Below, piece after piece: positions 44,453 through 53,357 of a DNA stretch of 64,000 bases. This DNA comes from Salinigranum marinum (GTDB taxonomy: Archaea > Halobacteriota > Halobacteria > Halobacteriales > Haloferacaceae): positions 2,663,398-2,727,397 of the forward strand of contig NZ_CP100461.1 in NCBI RefSeq assembly GCF_024228675.1, in the 5' to 3' direction. Within the stretch, counting starts at the first letter, position 1; the number at the start of each line of letters is the position of its first letter. The notes beneath the pieces are model-generated. The model did no database searches. It was given only the letters and a program-made list of their open reading frames with translations, and was not told the DNA's origin. Position numbers and translations under genes: made by a program.

Positions 44453-44459
44453 TATAAAC
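44453..44459 (-). promoter_or_regulatory. TATA box of pyrE
   Basis: GTTTATA reads toward pyrE, centred about 28 bp before its ATG, and fixes the start codon there. The transcript would be essentially leaderless. Confidence 0.65.
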
Positions 44460-44525
44460 GAGGTGGTCTGTCGGCGCGGTCGCTGCGTCGGCTCAAACCG
44501 GGAGCCGCGTCGGGGGATGGCCGCC

Positions 44526-45068
44526 CTACCACGGCTCGGCTTTCAGTCCGAGCAGGTAGGCGATGGCGTTCGTCACGACGTGGAGGACGGGCGTCGCGAC
44601 GAGGACGACGACGAGCACCGGGAGGGGGAACGTCGCGGCGAACCAGGCGGGGGCGGCGAGCGCGGTGAGTCCGAGCGCGCCGACGACGAAGTCCAGTTGG
44701 TCGACGCCGGGAAACGCCGCGCCACGTTCGCGGCCCGTCCGTCGCTTGACGAACGACGCGGTCATGTCGCCGAGCATCGCGCCGAACGCGAGCGTGAACG
44801 CGACCCGGAGCGGGAACGCCGGGAGCGCGAACCCGAGGAGCCGCTCGACGACCGGGGCGACCTGGTTCAACAGGAGCGCGACGAGGCTGCCGGCGACCGT
44901 GCCGGCGGCGGTCCCGCGCCAGGTCTTGCCGTCGCCGAGGAGGCGGCGGCCGCCCCAGGTCCGCCCGCCGTCGATGGGAGGGCCGCCGCCGGCGAGCACG
45001 GCCGCGTTGTTGGGGACATACGCGGGGAGCATCGCCCACAGTGCGCCGACGACGAGGGGGACGAGCAT
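44526..45068 (-). CDS. carS: CDP-archaeol synthase (CarS)
   Basis: A 180-residue polytopic membrane protein that activates unsaturated archaetidic acid with CTP in archaeal ether-lipid synthesis. The family motifs are visible: [20 protein letters not shown] (cytoplasmic loop, ~32-51), [20 protein letters not shown] and [15 protein letters not shown]. Five or so hydrophobic segments are present. The start is the ATG at 45068. It precedes pyrE by 98 bp and appears independently transcribed. Confidence 0.93.
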   Translation of the reverse strand: MLVPLVVGALWAMLPAYVPNNAAVLAGGGPPIDGGRTWGGRRLLGDGKTWRGTAAGTVAGSLVALLLNQVAPVVERLLGFALPAFPLRVAFTLAFGAMLGDMTASFVKRRTGRERGAAFPGVDQLDFVVGALGLTALAAPAWFAATFPLPVLVVVLVATPVLHVVTNAIAYLLGLKAEPW

Positions 45069-45290
45069 GTCCTCGACTGGGACAACGGGGCGTAAAACAC
45101 CACGGGTTCCGGTCGAACCGACGGCCGGGACGCTCCCGAGGAAGGTGACGCCCGCGGGCGCTGCGGACCGAGCGCACCGACGATGGGCGGCGACGCCAAC
45201 GACCGGACGGAGAGGAAACGGACCGGCGGGGCGAGACGAGCGTGACGGCGGAAAGAAGGTCTGATAAGGCCGGCCGCCAATCGTCTGGTG

Positions 45291-45923
45291 ATGTCCTCGT
45301 GGAGACGCGATTTCGCCTCGGGCCTGGTCGTTTTAGTCCCGATACTCGTGATCCTGTTCGTCGTCAACTGGCTCTACTCGCAGCTCGCGTCCCTGCCCGT
45401 CATCCGCGACCTCGAACAGCCGTTCGGCGTCCTCGTCGCCATCGTCGTCTTCACGATGCTCGTTCTCTCGGTGGGCTACCTGATGCGCACGACGGCCGGC
45501 CGCCTCTTCGAGGCCGGCCTCGACAACGTGATGAATCGCGTTCCCCTGGTGCGGGTGCTGTACAACGCCTCGAAGCTGGCCGTCGAAACCGCGCTCACGG
45601 GGACCGAAGACCTCCAGAAGCCCGTCCGTCTGGAGGTGTGGCCCGGCGTCCGCATGACGGCGTTCAAGACGGGCAAACGAACGAAGGACGGCCGGGAGGT
45701 GCTGTTCATGCCGACCGCGCCGAACATCACCACCGGCTTCGTGATGGAGGTCGAATCGGAGGACATCACGGAGACGGACGAGCGCGTCGAGGAGGCGCTC
45801 ACCCGCATCCTCTCGGCTGGGTTCGCCGAGGAGGACCACGGCGTCGAGATCGACGTCTTCGAGGAACCCGACTCGGACGGCGAGTCGTCGGGATCGGTCG
45901 ACATCACGACCGAGTCGTCCTGA
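45291..45923 (+). CDS. DUF502-family membrane protein
   Basis: A 210-residue protein with two N-terminal transmembrane helices ([20 protein letters not shown] and [20 protein letters not shown]) followed by a soluble DUF502 domain ([50 protein letters not shown]). The function of this widespread family is unknown. A long acidic tail ends the protein. The start at 45291 is preferred over the GTG three bases earlier because GATAAGG lies ~28 bp upstream. Confidence 0.85.
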   Translation: MSSWRRDFASGLVVLVPILVILFVVNWLYSQLASLPVIRDLEQPFGVLVAIVVFTMLVLSVGYLMRTTAGRLFEAGLDNVMNRVPLVRVLYNASKLAVETALTGTEDLQKPVRLEVWPGVRMTAFKTGKRTKDGREVLFMPTAPNITTGFVMEVESEDITETDERVEEALTRILSAGFAEEDHGVEIDVFEEPDSDGESSGSVDITTESS

Positions 45924-46123
45924 CGCTCCCGATCGGCGGTCACCGACGGCCCCGCGGCCCGGAAGGGGGTTGCTCGACACGCCGCAGGCGACACCCCGTG
46001 CTGTCCGCCAGGCGTGTGCTCTTCCGGCGTACCGGTGCCCTTCTCGTCGTCCCGGCGGGATGGCTCGGCAGCGACTCCTCGGCCGACCCGTCCGAAGCAG
46101 CAACGACGGCGAGCGAGTGACGC

Positions 46124-47056
46124 CTACTCGACGTAGGTGAACCACTCCTCGTGGGCGTCGGTGCGACGCTCCACGAGATCGAAGAAGGCCTGCTGGAGTT
46201 CCTCGGTGACGGGGCCGCGTGAGCCGTCGCCGATGACGACGTTGTCGACTTTTCTGATCGGCGTGACCTCCGCGGCGGTCCCCGTAAAGAACAGTTCGTC
46301 GGCGGTGTTGAGTTCGCCGCGCGAGATGGTGGCGTCGTCGTGGACGGTGTAGCCGTGTTCGCGAGCGAGGGTGATCGCGGTCTGTCGGGTGATTCCATCC
46401 AAAATACTCTGGGAGAGTCCCGGGGTGTAGATCTCGCCGTCGCGGACGAGGAAGATGTTCTCGCCCGGTCCCTCGGCGACCTGGCCCTCCTTGTTGAGGA
46501 CGATCGCTTCGACGTAGCCGTTTCTCCGCGCTTCCTCACCGGCGAGGAGGGAGTTGACGTACAGCCCCGTCGTCTTCGCGTTCGTGGGGATCTGACTCGA
46601 CGCGTGCTTGCGCCACGACGAGACCATCACGTCGACGCCCTGTTCGAGCGCCTCTTCGCCGAGGTACGCACCCCACGGCCACGCGGCGATCGCGACGTCG
46701 ACAGGGCAGTCCCGGGGGCTCACGCCGAGCGAGTCGTACCCATAGAAGGCGATGGGACGGATGTAACACGACTCTAAGTCCTGGCGGCGGATGAGTTCCA
46801 GCGTCGCCTCGGTCAGTTCCTCCCGCGAGAAAGGGATCTCCATGTTGTACGGCTTGCCCGACTGGTAGAACCGTTCGAGGTGTTCCTCCCAGCGGAAGAT
46901 CGCCGGGCCCTCCTCCGTGTCGTAACACCGGACACCCTCGAAGACGCCGGTGCCGTAGTGGAGACCGTGCGTCAGGACGTGGATCTGCGCGTCGTCCCAG
47001 TCGACGAACTCGCCGTCCTGCCAGATCGTATCGACGTCCATCTCGTCGAAGCTCAT
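46124..47056 (-). CDS. ilvE: Branched-chain amino acid aminotransferase
   Basis: A 310-residue class IV PLP aminotransferase. It shows DDAQIHVLTHGLHYGTGVFE (N-terminal substrate loop), the PLP-lysine region TNAKTTGLYVNSLLAGEEAR and EGPGENIFLVRDGEIYTPGL with ILDGITRQTAI. This is the standard BCAT pattern, the last step of Ile, Leu and Val synthesis and first of their breakdown. TTTTATAACGG (~-27, complement of 47079-47089) is a good promoter. Threonine ammonia-lyase, the pathway start for Ile, is encoded elsewhere in the window (25363-26574). Confidence 0.95.
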   Translation of the reverse strand: MSFDEMDVDTIWQDGEFVDWDDAQIHVLTHGLHYGTGVFEGVRCYDTEEGPAIFRWEEHLERFYQSGKPYNMEIPFSREELTEATLELIRRQDLESCYIRPIAFYGYDSLGVSPRDCPVDVAIAAWPWGAYLGEEALEQGVDVMVSSWRKHASSQIPTNAKTTGLYVNSLLAGEEARRNGYVEAIVLNKEGQVAEGPGENIFLVRDGEIYTPGLSQSILDGITRQTAITLAREHGYTVHDDATISRGELNTADELFFTGTAAEVTPIRKVDNVVIGDGSRGPVTEELQQAFFDLVERRTDAHEEWFTYVE

Positions 47057-47159
47057 ACTCGCTCGTAGCCGGCCACCGTTATAAAATCATCAGCAAGCGG
47101 CCTGATCACAAGCCACACGAACGGGACACCCTTTTGCGCCGCTCGCACGCAGTTGGGCC

Positions 47160-48035
47160 ATGTCCATCGACACCGTCCTCGTGACGGGCGCGACCGGCCG
47201 TGTCGGCCCGGCCGTCGTCGCTCGCCTCCAGGAAGCGTACCGCGTCGTCGGCAACTCCCGTTCCGGTGGCGACGTCGGCGACGACCACCTCCGCGGTGAC
47301 ATGACCGACCCCGGCGACGCGTACGGCGTCATCGCGAGAAGCGACGCCGACGCGGTCGTCCACCTCGGGATGCTGTCGGATCCCGACCAAGCGCCGGGCC
47401 ACACGACGTTCAGGAGCACCGTCCAGAGCACGTACCAGGTCCTCGAAGCCAGCGAGGCGTTCGGGGTCGAAAGCGTCGTTCTGGCGTCGAGCATGAGCGC
47501 GCTCGGGGCGGGCTTCGACCCCGACCCCGTCCGTCTGTCGTATCTCCCGGTCGACGAGGACCACCCGCTCACCCCGCGGGACCCGTACGGACTCGCAAAA
47601 CAGGTGATGGAAGTCACCGCCGAGGGGGTCGGTCGACGGACCGACGCCCCGACGATCACCTCGGTGCGCGTGCCGTGGATGCCGCGCGAGTCGGAGGTCC
47701 AGGCGGCGTTCGTCGAGGCAAACCGCTCGCTCGCGGCCGTGCGCGAACACGAGTCGTACCACTCGATCCACAACACGCTCTTCGCGTACCTGCACGCGGC
47801 TGACGCCGCCGACCTGGTCGCCCATGCCGTCGAAGCGGACCACGCGGGCCACGAGGTCGTCTGGGCGGCCGCGGCGGACACGACCGTCGACTGCCCCACC
47901 GCGGAACTCGTCGCCAGGGAGTATCCCGGCGTAGAGCTACACGAGGAGTTCGAGGGGCACGAGAGCCTGGTCTCGACGGCGAAGGCGCGGGACCTGCTCG
48001 GGTGGGAGCCCCGGCGGGGCTGGCGGGCGCTATAG
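47160..48035 (+). CDS. NAD-dependent epimerase/dehydratase family protein
   Basis: A 291-residue extended-SDR protein. The Rossmann motif is VTGATGRVGPAVVARL (residues ~8-23), with an acidic residue after the second strand, and the catalytic YxxxK in DPYGLAKQVME. The substrate site suggests a nucleotide-sugar epimerase or related reductase, but the short length and lack of further motifs leave it open. The 3' end overlaps the convergent ribB gene by 6 bp. CCTTTTGCG is a weak promoter match ~30 bp upstream. Confidence 0.82.
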   Translation: MSIDTVLVTGATGRVGPAVVARLQEAYRVVGNSRSGGDVGDDHLRGDMTDPGDAYGVIARSDADAVVHLGMLSDPDQAPGHTTFRSTVQSTYQVLEASEAFGVESVVLASSMSALGAGFDPDPVRLSYLPVDEDHPLTPRDPYGLAKQVMEVTAEGVGRRTDAPTITSVRVPWMPRESEVQAAFVEANRSLAAVREHESYHSIHNTLFAYLHAADAADLVAHAVEADHAGHEVVWAAAADTTVDCPTAELVAREYPGVELHEEFEGHESLVSTAKARDLLGWEPRRGWRAL

Positions 48036-48722
48036 CTCGGCGACGATGTCGCGGCCCTCGACGTAGACGAGGCCGTGACGGCGGGCGTACGCCCGCGCGT
48101 CGGCCGTCGACCGCGCGCCGCCCGTCCCGTCGTCGAGCATCTCGCAGACGACGACCGCGGGCGGGAGCTCGGCGGCACGGGCGAGCGCGATGCCCAGTTC
48201 GGTGTGACCGCGGCGCTCGTCGAGGAGCCCCGACGCCGCACGGAGCAGGTGGACGTGTCCGGGCGAGCGGAACTCGTCGGCGAAGTCGGCGAGGTCGTAG
48301 CCGTCGTCTGCGTCGATCCACGCGGCGACATCGGCGAGCTTGGTAATAGTCAGCGACCGGTCGGCGTCCGTGATCCCGGTGAACGTGTCGCGGTGGTTCA
48401 CCGTCAGCGAGAACGACGACCGCGTGTCGTACGCGAGGTCGTGGTCGGCCGCGGTCGGATGCTCCAGCGCCGCGTCGAGGAACGGGAGGTCGAGCGTGCC
48501 GGCCACGCCGTCGCCGAGAGCGACGCAGACGAGCCCCCCCGCGTCGTTCCGCAGGCGAGCGACCGCGTCGGGGGTGACCGCACCGGCGGGGTAGACGATG
48601 TCCGTCTCCCCCTCGCGGTCGGCGGCGTCGTGGATCAATACCGGGCCGCCGTCGCGGAACGCCCGGACGGCGCGGGTGACGGGTTCGGGCGCGTCGAGGT
48701 CGGTGTTCGAGGTCGGCGACAT
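48030..48722 (-). CDS. ribB: 3,4-dihydroxy-2-butanone-4-phosphate synthase
   Basis: A 230-residue RibB that makes the four-carbon unit of riboflavin from ribulose 5-phosphate. The catalytic loop is HDAADREGETDIVYPAG and the metal/phosphate residues lie in RRGHTELGIALARAA. The start at 48722 is preferred to one 39 bp upstream because it immediately follows (1 bp) the stop of rbkR, giving an rbkR-ribB operon. The gene for the riboflavin regulator/kinase precedes it, so both are probably flavin-controlled. Confidence 0.93.
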   Translation of the reverse strand: MSPTSNTDLDAPEPVTRAVRAFRDGGPVLIHDAADREGETDIVYPAGAVTPDAVARLRNDAGGLVCVALGDGVAGTLDLPFLDAALEHPTAADHDLAYDTRSSFSLTVNHRDTFTGITDADRSLTITKLADVAAWIDADDGYDLADFADEFRSPGHVHLLRAASGLLDERRGHTELGIALARAAELPPAVVVCEMLDDGTGGARSTADARAYARRHGLVYVEGRDIVAEL

Positions 48723-48723
48723 C

Positions 48724-49428
48724 TCAGATCGCCTCGACCTGCACGGTGATCTCGTCGCCATCCGCCAGCCCCAGCACGTCGCGGAGCCGGTCGGGAGCGA
48801 TCACCTCCAGCTGGGTCTCGTCGTGGTGGGTCCGGTCGGGGACGATGATGTGGGCACCCTCGTACGCCTCGCCGTCCGAACTGAGCGTTGCGGCGTAACA
48901 CGTCGCGGGACCGAACGTCCGCTCGTCGTCCTCCCAGCCGTCGATGGGGACGGCGTCGAGCGAGCGGATCCCGGGTCGTGACCGGACGCTGTCGGGCACG
49001 AGATCGACGTTGAGCGTGCCGGGGAACGGCTCGTACCCGAGCCGGTCGCGGAACTGGGTCATGTAGCCCGGCAACGAGATGTAGTGTCTGCCCTCACCCA
49101 TCCCGCCGGTGACCGACCCCTCCAGCGTGACGGCGTCGGGCTCTTCGAACAGCTGGCGGTACTCGGTGTACTCCGCGCGGAGCGCGGCCTCCCCCGCTTC
49201 GGTCACCGACACCCACTGGCCGTCGCTCACGACGTCGCGGTCGAGGTAACCGGCCTCGTCGAGCCGCTGGAGCCGCCGGGAGGCGGTCTGACTCGACGTC
49301 CCCAGTCCCGAGGCGAGCCCCGAACAGGAGATCTTGACGGGGCCCATCAGGCCACCGTCGAGCGCGACCCGCTTCAGCGCGGCGAGCTCGTCGTGGCCGA
49401 CGACGGAGGTCCCTGCCGATTCTGACAT
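48724..49428 (-). CDS. rbkR: CTP-dependent riboflavin kinase/transcription regulator RbkR
   Basis: A 234-residue fusion: an N-terminal winged helix ([20 protein letters not shown], then [20 protein letters not shown], ~18-65) and an archaeal CTP-dependent riboflavin kinase ([40 protein letters not shown]). This matches the archaeal RbkR, known to combine FMN synthesis with repression of riboflavin genes. It is followed by ribB 1 bp later, fitting that regulon. TATCCTTATCCC lies ~28 bp upstream of the ATG at 49428; a flavin-dependent operator is expected nearby but I could not define it. Confidence 0.9.
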   Translation of the reverse strand: MSESAGTSVVGHDELAALKRVALDGGLMGPVKISCSGLASGLGTSSQTASRRLQRLDEAGYLDRDVVSDGQWVSVTEAGEAALRAEYTEYRQLFEEPDAVTLEGSVTGGMGEGRHYISLPGYMTQFRDRLGYEPFPGTLNVDLVPDSVRSRPGIRSLDAVPIDGWEDDERTFGPATCYAATLSSDGEAYEGAHIIVPDRTHHDETQLEVIAPDRLRDVLGLADGDEITVQVEAI

Positions 49429-49633
49429 ACCAGTTGGTTGGGAACCGTCCGGGATAAGGATATCGGATGTGAGATGCGTAACAGAATCGTTACAGTCCTC
49501 GCGGCAGTGAAGTCGGTGGGGAGTACGGCTACGGGCGACCGTGGGCTAAACGTGTCGGTCGAGGCAGGCGCGCCGCCGCGGGTCGCGAGCGAAACTCGGT
49601 ACCCTAATACCGGACGCGAGGGTAGCCACGGCC

Positions 49634-51379
49634 ATGTTCAGAGAGTTCCGAGCGGAGGTCGAGGAGGCCCTCTCCGCGGCACTCGACTCCCTCGATCTGC
49701 CGACCGACGATCTCGGCGTCGAAGAACCACCCGAGGACGTCTCGGCCACCCTGGCTTCGAGCGTCGCGTTCCGGCTCGCAAGTGAGGTCGGGGCCCCGCC
49801 ACCACGGATCGCCGCCGACATCGTCGACGCCATCTCGACCGACGCGTCCGCGTACATCGGCACGGTCGACACCCAGGGGCCGTACGTGAACTTCCACGTC
49901 ACCGAGGCGTACGACGAGGCGACACTCGACGCCGCCCAGGACGACGGGTACGGCCGGCTCCAGTCGAAAGAAACGAGCGTCGTGGTCGAGCACACCTCCG
50001 CGAACCCGACGGGCCCGGTCCACGTCGGCCGCGCCCGCAATCCCATTTTGGGGGATGCCATCGCCCGCTGTCTCGACTACGCCGGCTACGACGTCGAACG
50101 GCACTACTACGTGAACGACGCGGGCCGACAGGTCGCCGTCTTCACCTGGGCGTACGAGACGTTCGACGAGGACGACCTGCCCGACCCCGAGCGCGACCGG
50201 CCGGACTACGAGCTCGTGCGGTACTACAGAAAGGGGAACCAGTGGCTCGACGAGGCCGACGAGGCCGAGACAGAGGCCGCCGAGACCGAGATCGAAGCCA
50301 TCATGCAAGGGCTCGAAGCGGGGGACGACGAGACGTTCGAGCGCGTCGGCCGCGTCGTCGACCAGGTGTTGTCGGGGATGCGCCAGTCGCTCGAACGGCT
50401 CCCCGCCGAGTTCGACGCGTTCGTCAAGGAGACGGAGTTCATCCGCGACGGCTCCGCCGACGCGGTCGTCTCCCGACTCAAGGAGACCGACAACGCCGTC
50501 TACGAGGACGACGCGTGGCAGTTGGACCTCTCCGACCACGGGATCGATAAACGGCTCGTGTTCCTCCGGTCGGACGGGACGACGCTGTACACGACGCGCG
50601 ACCTCGCCCACCACGAGTGGAAGTTCGAACATTTCGACCGCGCCGTGACCGTCCTCGGCGAGGATCACAAACTCCAGGCCGAGCAGTTGAAAGCGGCGCT
50701 CGACGTCCTCGGTAACGATACCTCGCGGCTGGAGTCGACGTTTTACTCGTGGGTGAACCTCCCCGAGGGCGGGATGTCCACGCGCGAGGGCACCGGCGTC
50801 GACCTCGACGACCTGCTCGACGAGGCCGTCGCCCGCGCCCGCGACGAGGTCGAATCCCGGCTCGACGACCGCGTCCGCGACGACGACCTCACGGACGAAG
50901 ACATCGACCGCATCGCCCACCAGGTCGGCATCGGTGCGGTCCGCTACGACATCGTCTCGAAACAGCCGACGAAGTCGATCACCTTCGAGTGGGAGCGCGC
51001 GCTCGACTTCGAGGCGCAGTCCGCGCCGTACGTCCAGTACGTCCACGCGCGCTGCTGTGGGATCTTGGCCGAGGCCGACGTGGACGGGACGGTCGACGCG
51101 TCGGCGTTGACCGAACCCGAAGAACAGGCACTGCTCCGGGTCATCGCACGCTTCCCCGCGCGGATCGAAGCCGCCGCGGCGGACCTCGAACCGCACGCGA
51201 TCGCCACCTACGCCCGGGAGATCAGCGAGACGTTCAACGCGTTCTACCGGGAGTGCCCGGTGCTGTCCGCCGAGGACCCCGAGGTGCGAGCGGCCCGCAT
51301 CGCGCTCGTCCGCGCTGCTCGGCACACGGTCGCGAACGCCCTCGACACCCTCGGCGTCGAGGCCCCGACGTCGATGTAG
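49634..51379 (+). CDS. argS: Arginine--tRNA ligase
   Basis: A 581-residue class I synthetase charging tRNA-Arg. The HIGH box appears as HVGR (residues 130-133) in [20 protein letters not shown], preceded by EHTSANPTG; the KMSKS loop is replaced by [10 protein letters not shown], as is usual for archaeal ArgRS which lack a canonical KMSK. The C-terminal anticodon-binding helices include [20 protein letters not shown] and [12 protein letters not shown]. Length matches haloarchaeal ArgRS. The start ATG follows CCCTAATACC ~30 bp upstream. Confidence 0.97.
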   Translation: MFREFRAEVEEALSAALDSLDLPTDDLGVEEPPEDVSATLASSVAFRLASEVGAPPPRIAADIVDAISTDASAYIGTVDTQGPYVNFHVTEAYDEATLDAAQDDGYGRLQSKETSVVVEHTSANPTGPVHVGRARNPILGDAIARCLDYAGYDVERHYYVNDAGRQVAVFTWAYETFDEDDLPDPERDRPDYELVRYYRKGNQWLDEADEAETEAAETEIEAIMQGLEAGDDETFERVGRVVDQVLSGMRQSLERLPAEFDAFVKETEFIRDGSADAVVSRLKETDNAVYEDDAWQLDLSDHGIDKRLVFLRSDGTTLYTTRDLAHHEWKFEHFDRAVTVLGEDHKLQAEQLKAALDVLGNDTSRLESTFYSWVNLPEGGMSTREGTGVDLDDLLDEAVARARDEVESRLDDRVRDDDLTDEDIDRIAHQVGIGAVRYDIVSKQPTKSITFEWERALDFEAQSAPYVQYVHARCCGILAEADVDGTVDASALTEPEEQALLRVIARFPARIEAAAADLEPHAIATYAREISETFNAFYRECPVLSAEDPEVRAARIALVRAARHTVANALDTLGVEAPTSM

Positions 51380-51412
51380 CGGCCGGACGATCCCGAGCGG
51401 CCCCGGTCTCGT

Positions 51413-51553
51413 TCAGCCGGCGACCGGGACGGGAGTGACGAGGCCGGCGATGAGCGATCCGCCGACGCCGAGGACCGTTGCCGCACCCAGTCCGAGGGCG
51501 AGCAGCAAGAACAGCACGAGCCACCAGAACGGAACCGCGTCTGAATCAGCCAT
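51413..51553 (-). CDS. 46-residue small membrane protein
   Basis: An open frame on the minus strand encodes MADSDAVPFWWLVLFLLLAL and then GLGAATVLGVGGSLIAGLVT PVPVAG: one strongly hydrophobic segment (residues ~9-45) with a short charged N-terminus. TTTTACG lies ~26 bp before the ATG, indicating a leaderless gene. It is too short for standard gene calls. No function is known. It lies between argS (convergent) and the MinD4-like gene on the same strand. Confidence 0.55.
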   Translation of the reverse strand: MADSDAVPFWWLVLFLLLALGLGAATVLGVGGSLIAGLVTPVPVAG

Positions 51554-51631
51554 ACGAACCGTCGTCGGAGCCGCGTAAAAGAACTTCTCGTTCGCGCTCT
51601 TCGTTCCGTCGAACGAACCAGGGACCGGGAG

Positions 51632-53149
51632 CTACCCGAAGAACCGCCCGAACAGCCCCTTCCGCTTCTTCTCCTCGGTCTCGCCGGCGTCGGCGTCCGT
51701 TGAGCCCGCGTCGTCGCCCTCGTGTTCGTCCGCGTCGGTCGCCGCGGCCGCCGCCCCGGACGGCGTGTCGTCGGGATCGGTCGCAGAGTCCGACTCGGCG
51801 TCGGACTCCGCGTCGGGAATATCGGGTGCGTCGTCCGGCTGGATCGTCACGTCCATGCCGGCGGCGTCGTCCGGGGCCGTGTCGAACGTCACCTCCCCGT
51901 CCGCGTCGGGCTCCGCCTCGGCGACCGCGTCGGCGACGGAGACCGGCTCGTCGTCGTCGGGGGGGTCGTCCGCCAGGTCGCCGTGTTCCGGTGGCTCGTC
52001 GGCCACGTCGTCGCCCGAGTCGGCGTCGGAGCCGGCACTGGACTCGACGTCCGCGAGCGTCGCGGCGAGTCCACCGGCCGAGTCCGCGTCCTCGACGCTG
52101 CCCTCGTCTTCGTCTTCGGTCTCGTCCGCGTCGGCGTGGTCGTCGTCGATCACCTCCGCGCTGGCGTGGTCCGCGTCAGCTTCGTCCGCGTCGGGTCCGG
52201 CCGGCGACGGGGCGTCGTCCGCGTCACCCGCGTTGTCGTCGAGGTCGAACACTGCGTCGAGGTCGTCGGCGGTGTCCGCGTCGGTGGCCGTGTCGAGCGC
52301 CGACGAGAGATCGAGTTCGTCGATCCCTCCGGGGGGAGCTGTCGTCTCGGTCGCGGTCTCGGCTCCGCTCTCCGGCGTCTCGTCCGCATCGACCGCGTCG
52401 GCGTCGGTCGCGGCATCGGTCGCGGCGTCGGTCGCGGCGCCGTCCGTGGCCGCCGCGGCGAGCGCGCCCGCGATCGACCGGTACGCCGCGGCGGCTGGTG
52501 AGTCGGCGTCGGACACGACGACCGGGTCGCCCGCGGCCGTGGCCGCCTCGACGGACGGGTCCTCCGGAACGACGTTGAGGAGGTCGACCCCGAACTCGGA
52601 GACGAGCGCGTCGACGTCCGCGGCCCCGGCGTCGACGCGGGTCAGGAGGAGCCCCGCGACCGGGACGCCGACGCGGTCGACGAGCTGACGGGTTCGGTCC
52701 GTGTCGCCGAGGGCGTCGGGCGACGGCGTCGACACCAGGATGACGGCGTCGGCGAGGCCGAGCGGGAGGACGGTGTCGTGGCTCAGGCCGGCACCGGTGT
52801 CGACGAGGACGACGTCGTACTCGTCGGCGAGCGCCGCGACGAGCGACCGGAGCGTGCGAGGGTCGGCCATCGCGTAGGCGTCGAGCGTCGCCGTTCCGGG
52901 CACGACGGCGAGCCCCCGCGGCCCCTCGTACACCGCCTCCAGGGGAGCGGCCTCACCGGCGAGGACGTCGTGGAGCGTCGGGCCGTCGGGCGACAGTCCG
53001 AGCATCCGACCGAGGTTGGGCATGCCGACGTCCGCGTCGACGGCCGCGACCCGGTGGCCGGCGGCGGCGAGCGCGACCCCCAGGTTCGCCGTGGTGGTGG
53101 TCTTGCCGACCCCGCCTTTCGCGCTCGCGACCGCGTAGACCCGTCCCAT
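51632..53149 (-). CDS. minD4: MinD4-like ParA/MinD ATPase with long acidic tail and membrane anchor
   Basis: A 505-residue ParA/MinD protein. The deviant Walker A motif KGGVGKTTTT (residues 11-20) has the signature lysine K11, with the Asp-rich switch DADVGMPNLG and VLVDTGAG. The ATPase domain ends near residue 235; the rest is a disordered, extremely acidic tail ending EEKKRKGLFGRFFG, a basic amphipathic helix like the MinD membrane-targeting sequence. Haloferax MinD4, which oscillates between the poles and positions archaella and chemosensory arrays, also has a long C-terminal extension, so this is the best guess. A strong TATA box (complement of 53174-53184) lies 30 bp upstream. Confidence 0.85.
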   Translation of the reverse strand: MGRVYAVASAKGGVGKTTTTANLGVALAAAGHRVAAVDADVGMPNLGRMLGLSPDGPTLHDVLAGEAAPLEAVYEGPRGLAVVPGTATLDAYAMADPRTLRSLVAALADEYDVVLVDTGAGLSHDTVLPLGLADAVILVSTPSPDALGDTDRTRQLVDRVGVPVAGLLLTRVDAGAADVDALVSEFGVDLLNVVPEDPSVEAATAAGDPVVVSDADSPAAAAYRSIAGALAAAATDGAATDAATDAATDADAVDADETPESGAETATETTAPPGGIDELDLSSALDTATDADTADDLDAVFDLDDNAGDADDAPSPAGPDADEADADHASAEVIDDDHADADETEDEDEGSVEDADSAGGLAATLADVESSAGSDADSGDDVADEPPEHGDLADDPPDDDEPVSVADAVAEAEPDADGEVTFDTAPDDAAGMDVTIQPDDAPDIPDAESDAESDSATDPDDTPSGAAAAATDADEHEGDDAGSTDADAGETEEKKRKGLFGRFFG

Positions 53150-53173
53150 GCTGTCCGAAACGAACCGTGGGGG

Positions 53174-53184
53174 ATATATAAAAT
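53174..53184 (-). promoter_or_regulatory. TATA box of the MinD4-like gene
   Basis: ATTTTATATATC on the minus strand is centred about 30 bp before the ATG at 53149, a strong match. It shares the 208-bp spacer with the divergent flavoprotein gene, whose own promoter is unclear. Confidence 0.65.
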
Positions 53185-53357
53185 TTCACCGGCCGAAGCC
53201 GATCGGAACTCTCGACGCTGGCGATCTTGGGGGGACTCGACCACCCCGCCCCGTGCGGTCACGAGCGGAACCCGGCGGCCGCCGTCAGACCGGCGTGTCA
53301 GAGATCACATCTGAACAACCCATAGACGTGAGCGGTCACACGGCCGAACCGTATCAC

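Noticed and set aside
43891-45177. A 428-residue continuous frame including pyrE and sequence upstream across carS
   Set aside because: The upstream half is an Arg-rich shadow of carS; the OPRT fold starts at 44427, with its own TATA box.
51722-52501. Plus-strand open frame (Val/Gly/Arg-rich) opposite the MinD4-like tail
   Set aside because: It arises from the repetitive GAC/GCC codons of the acidic tail on the other strand.
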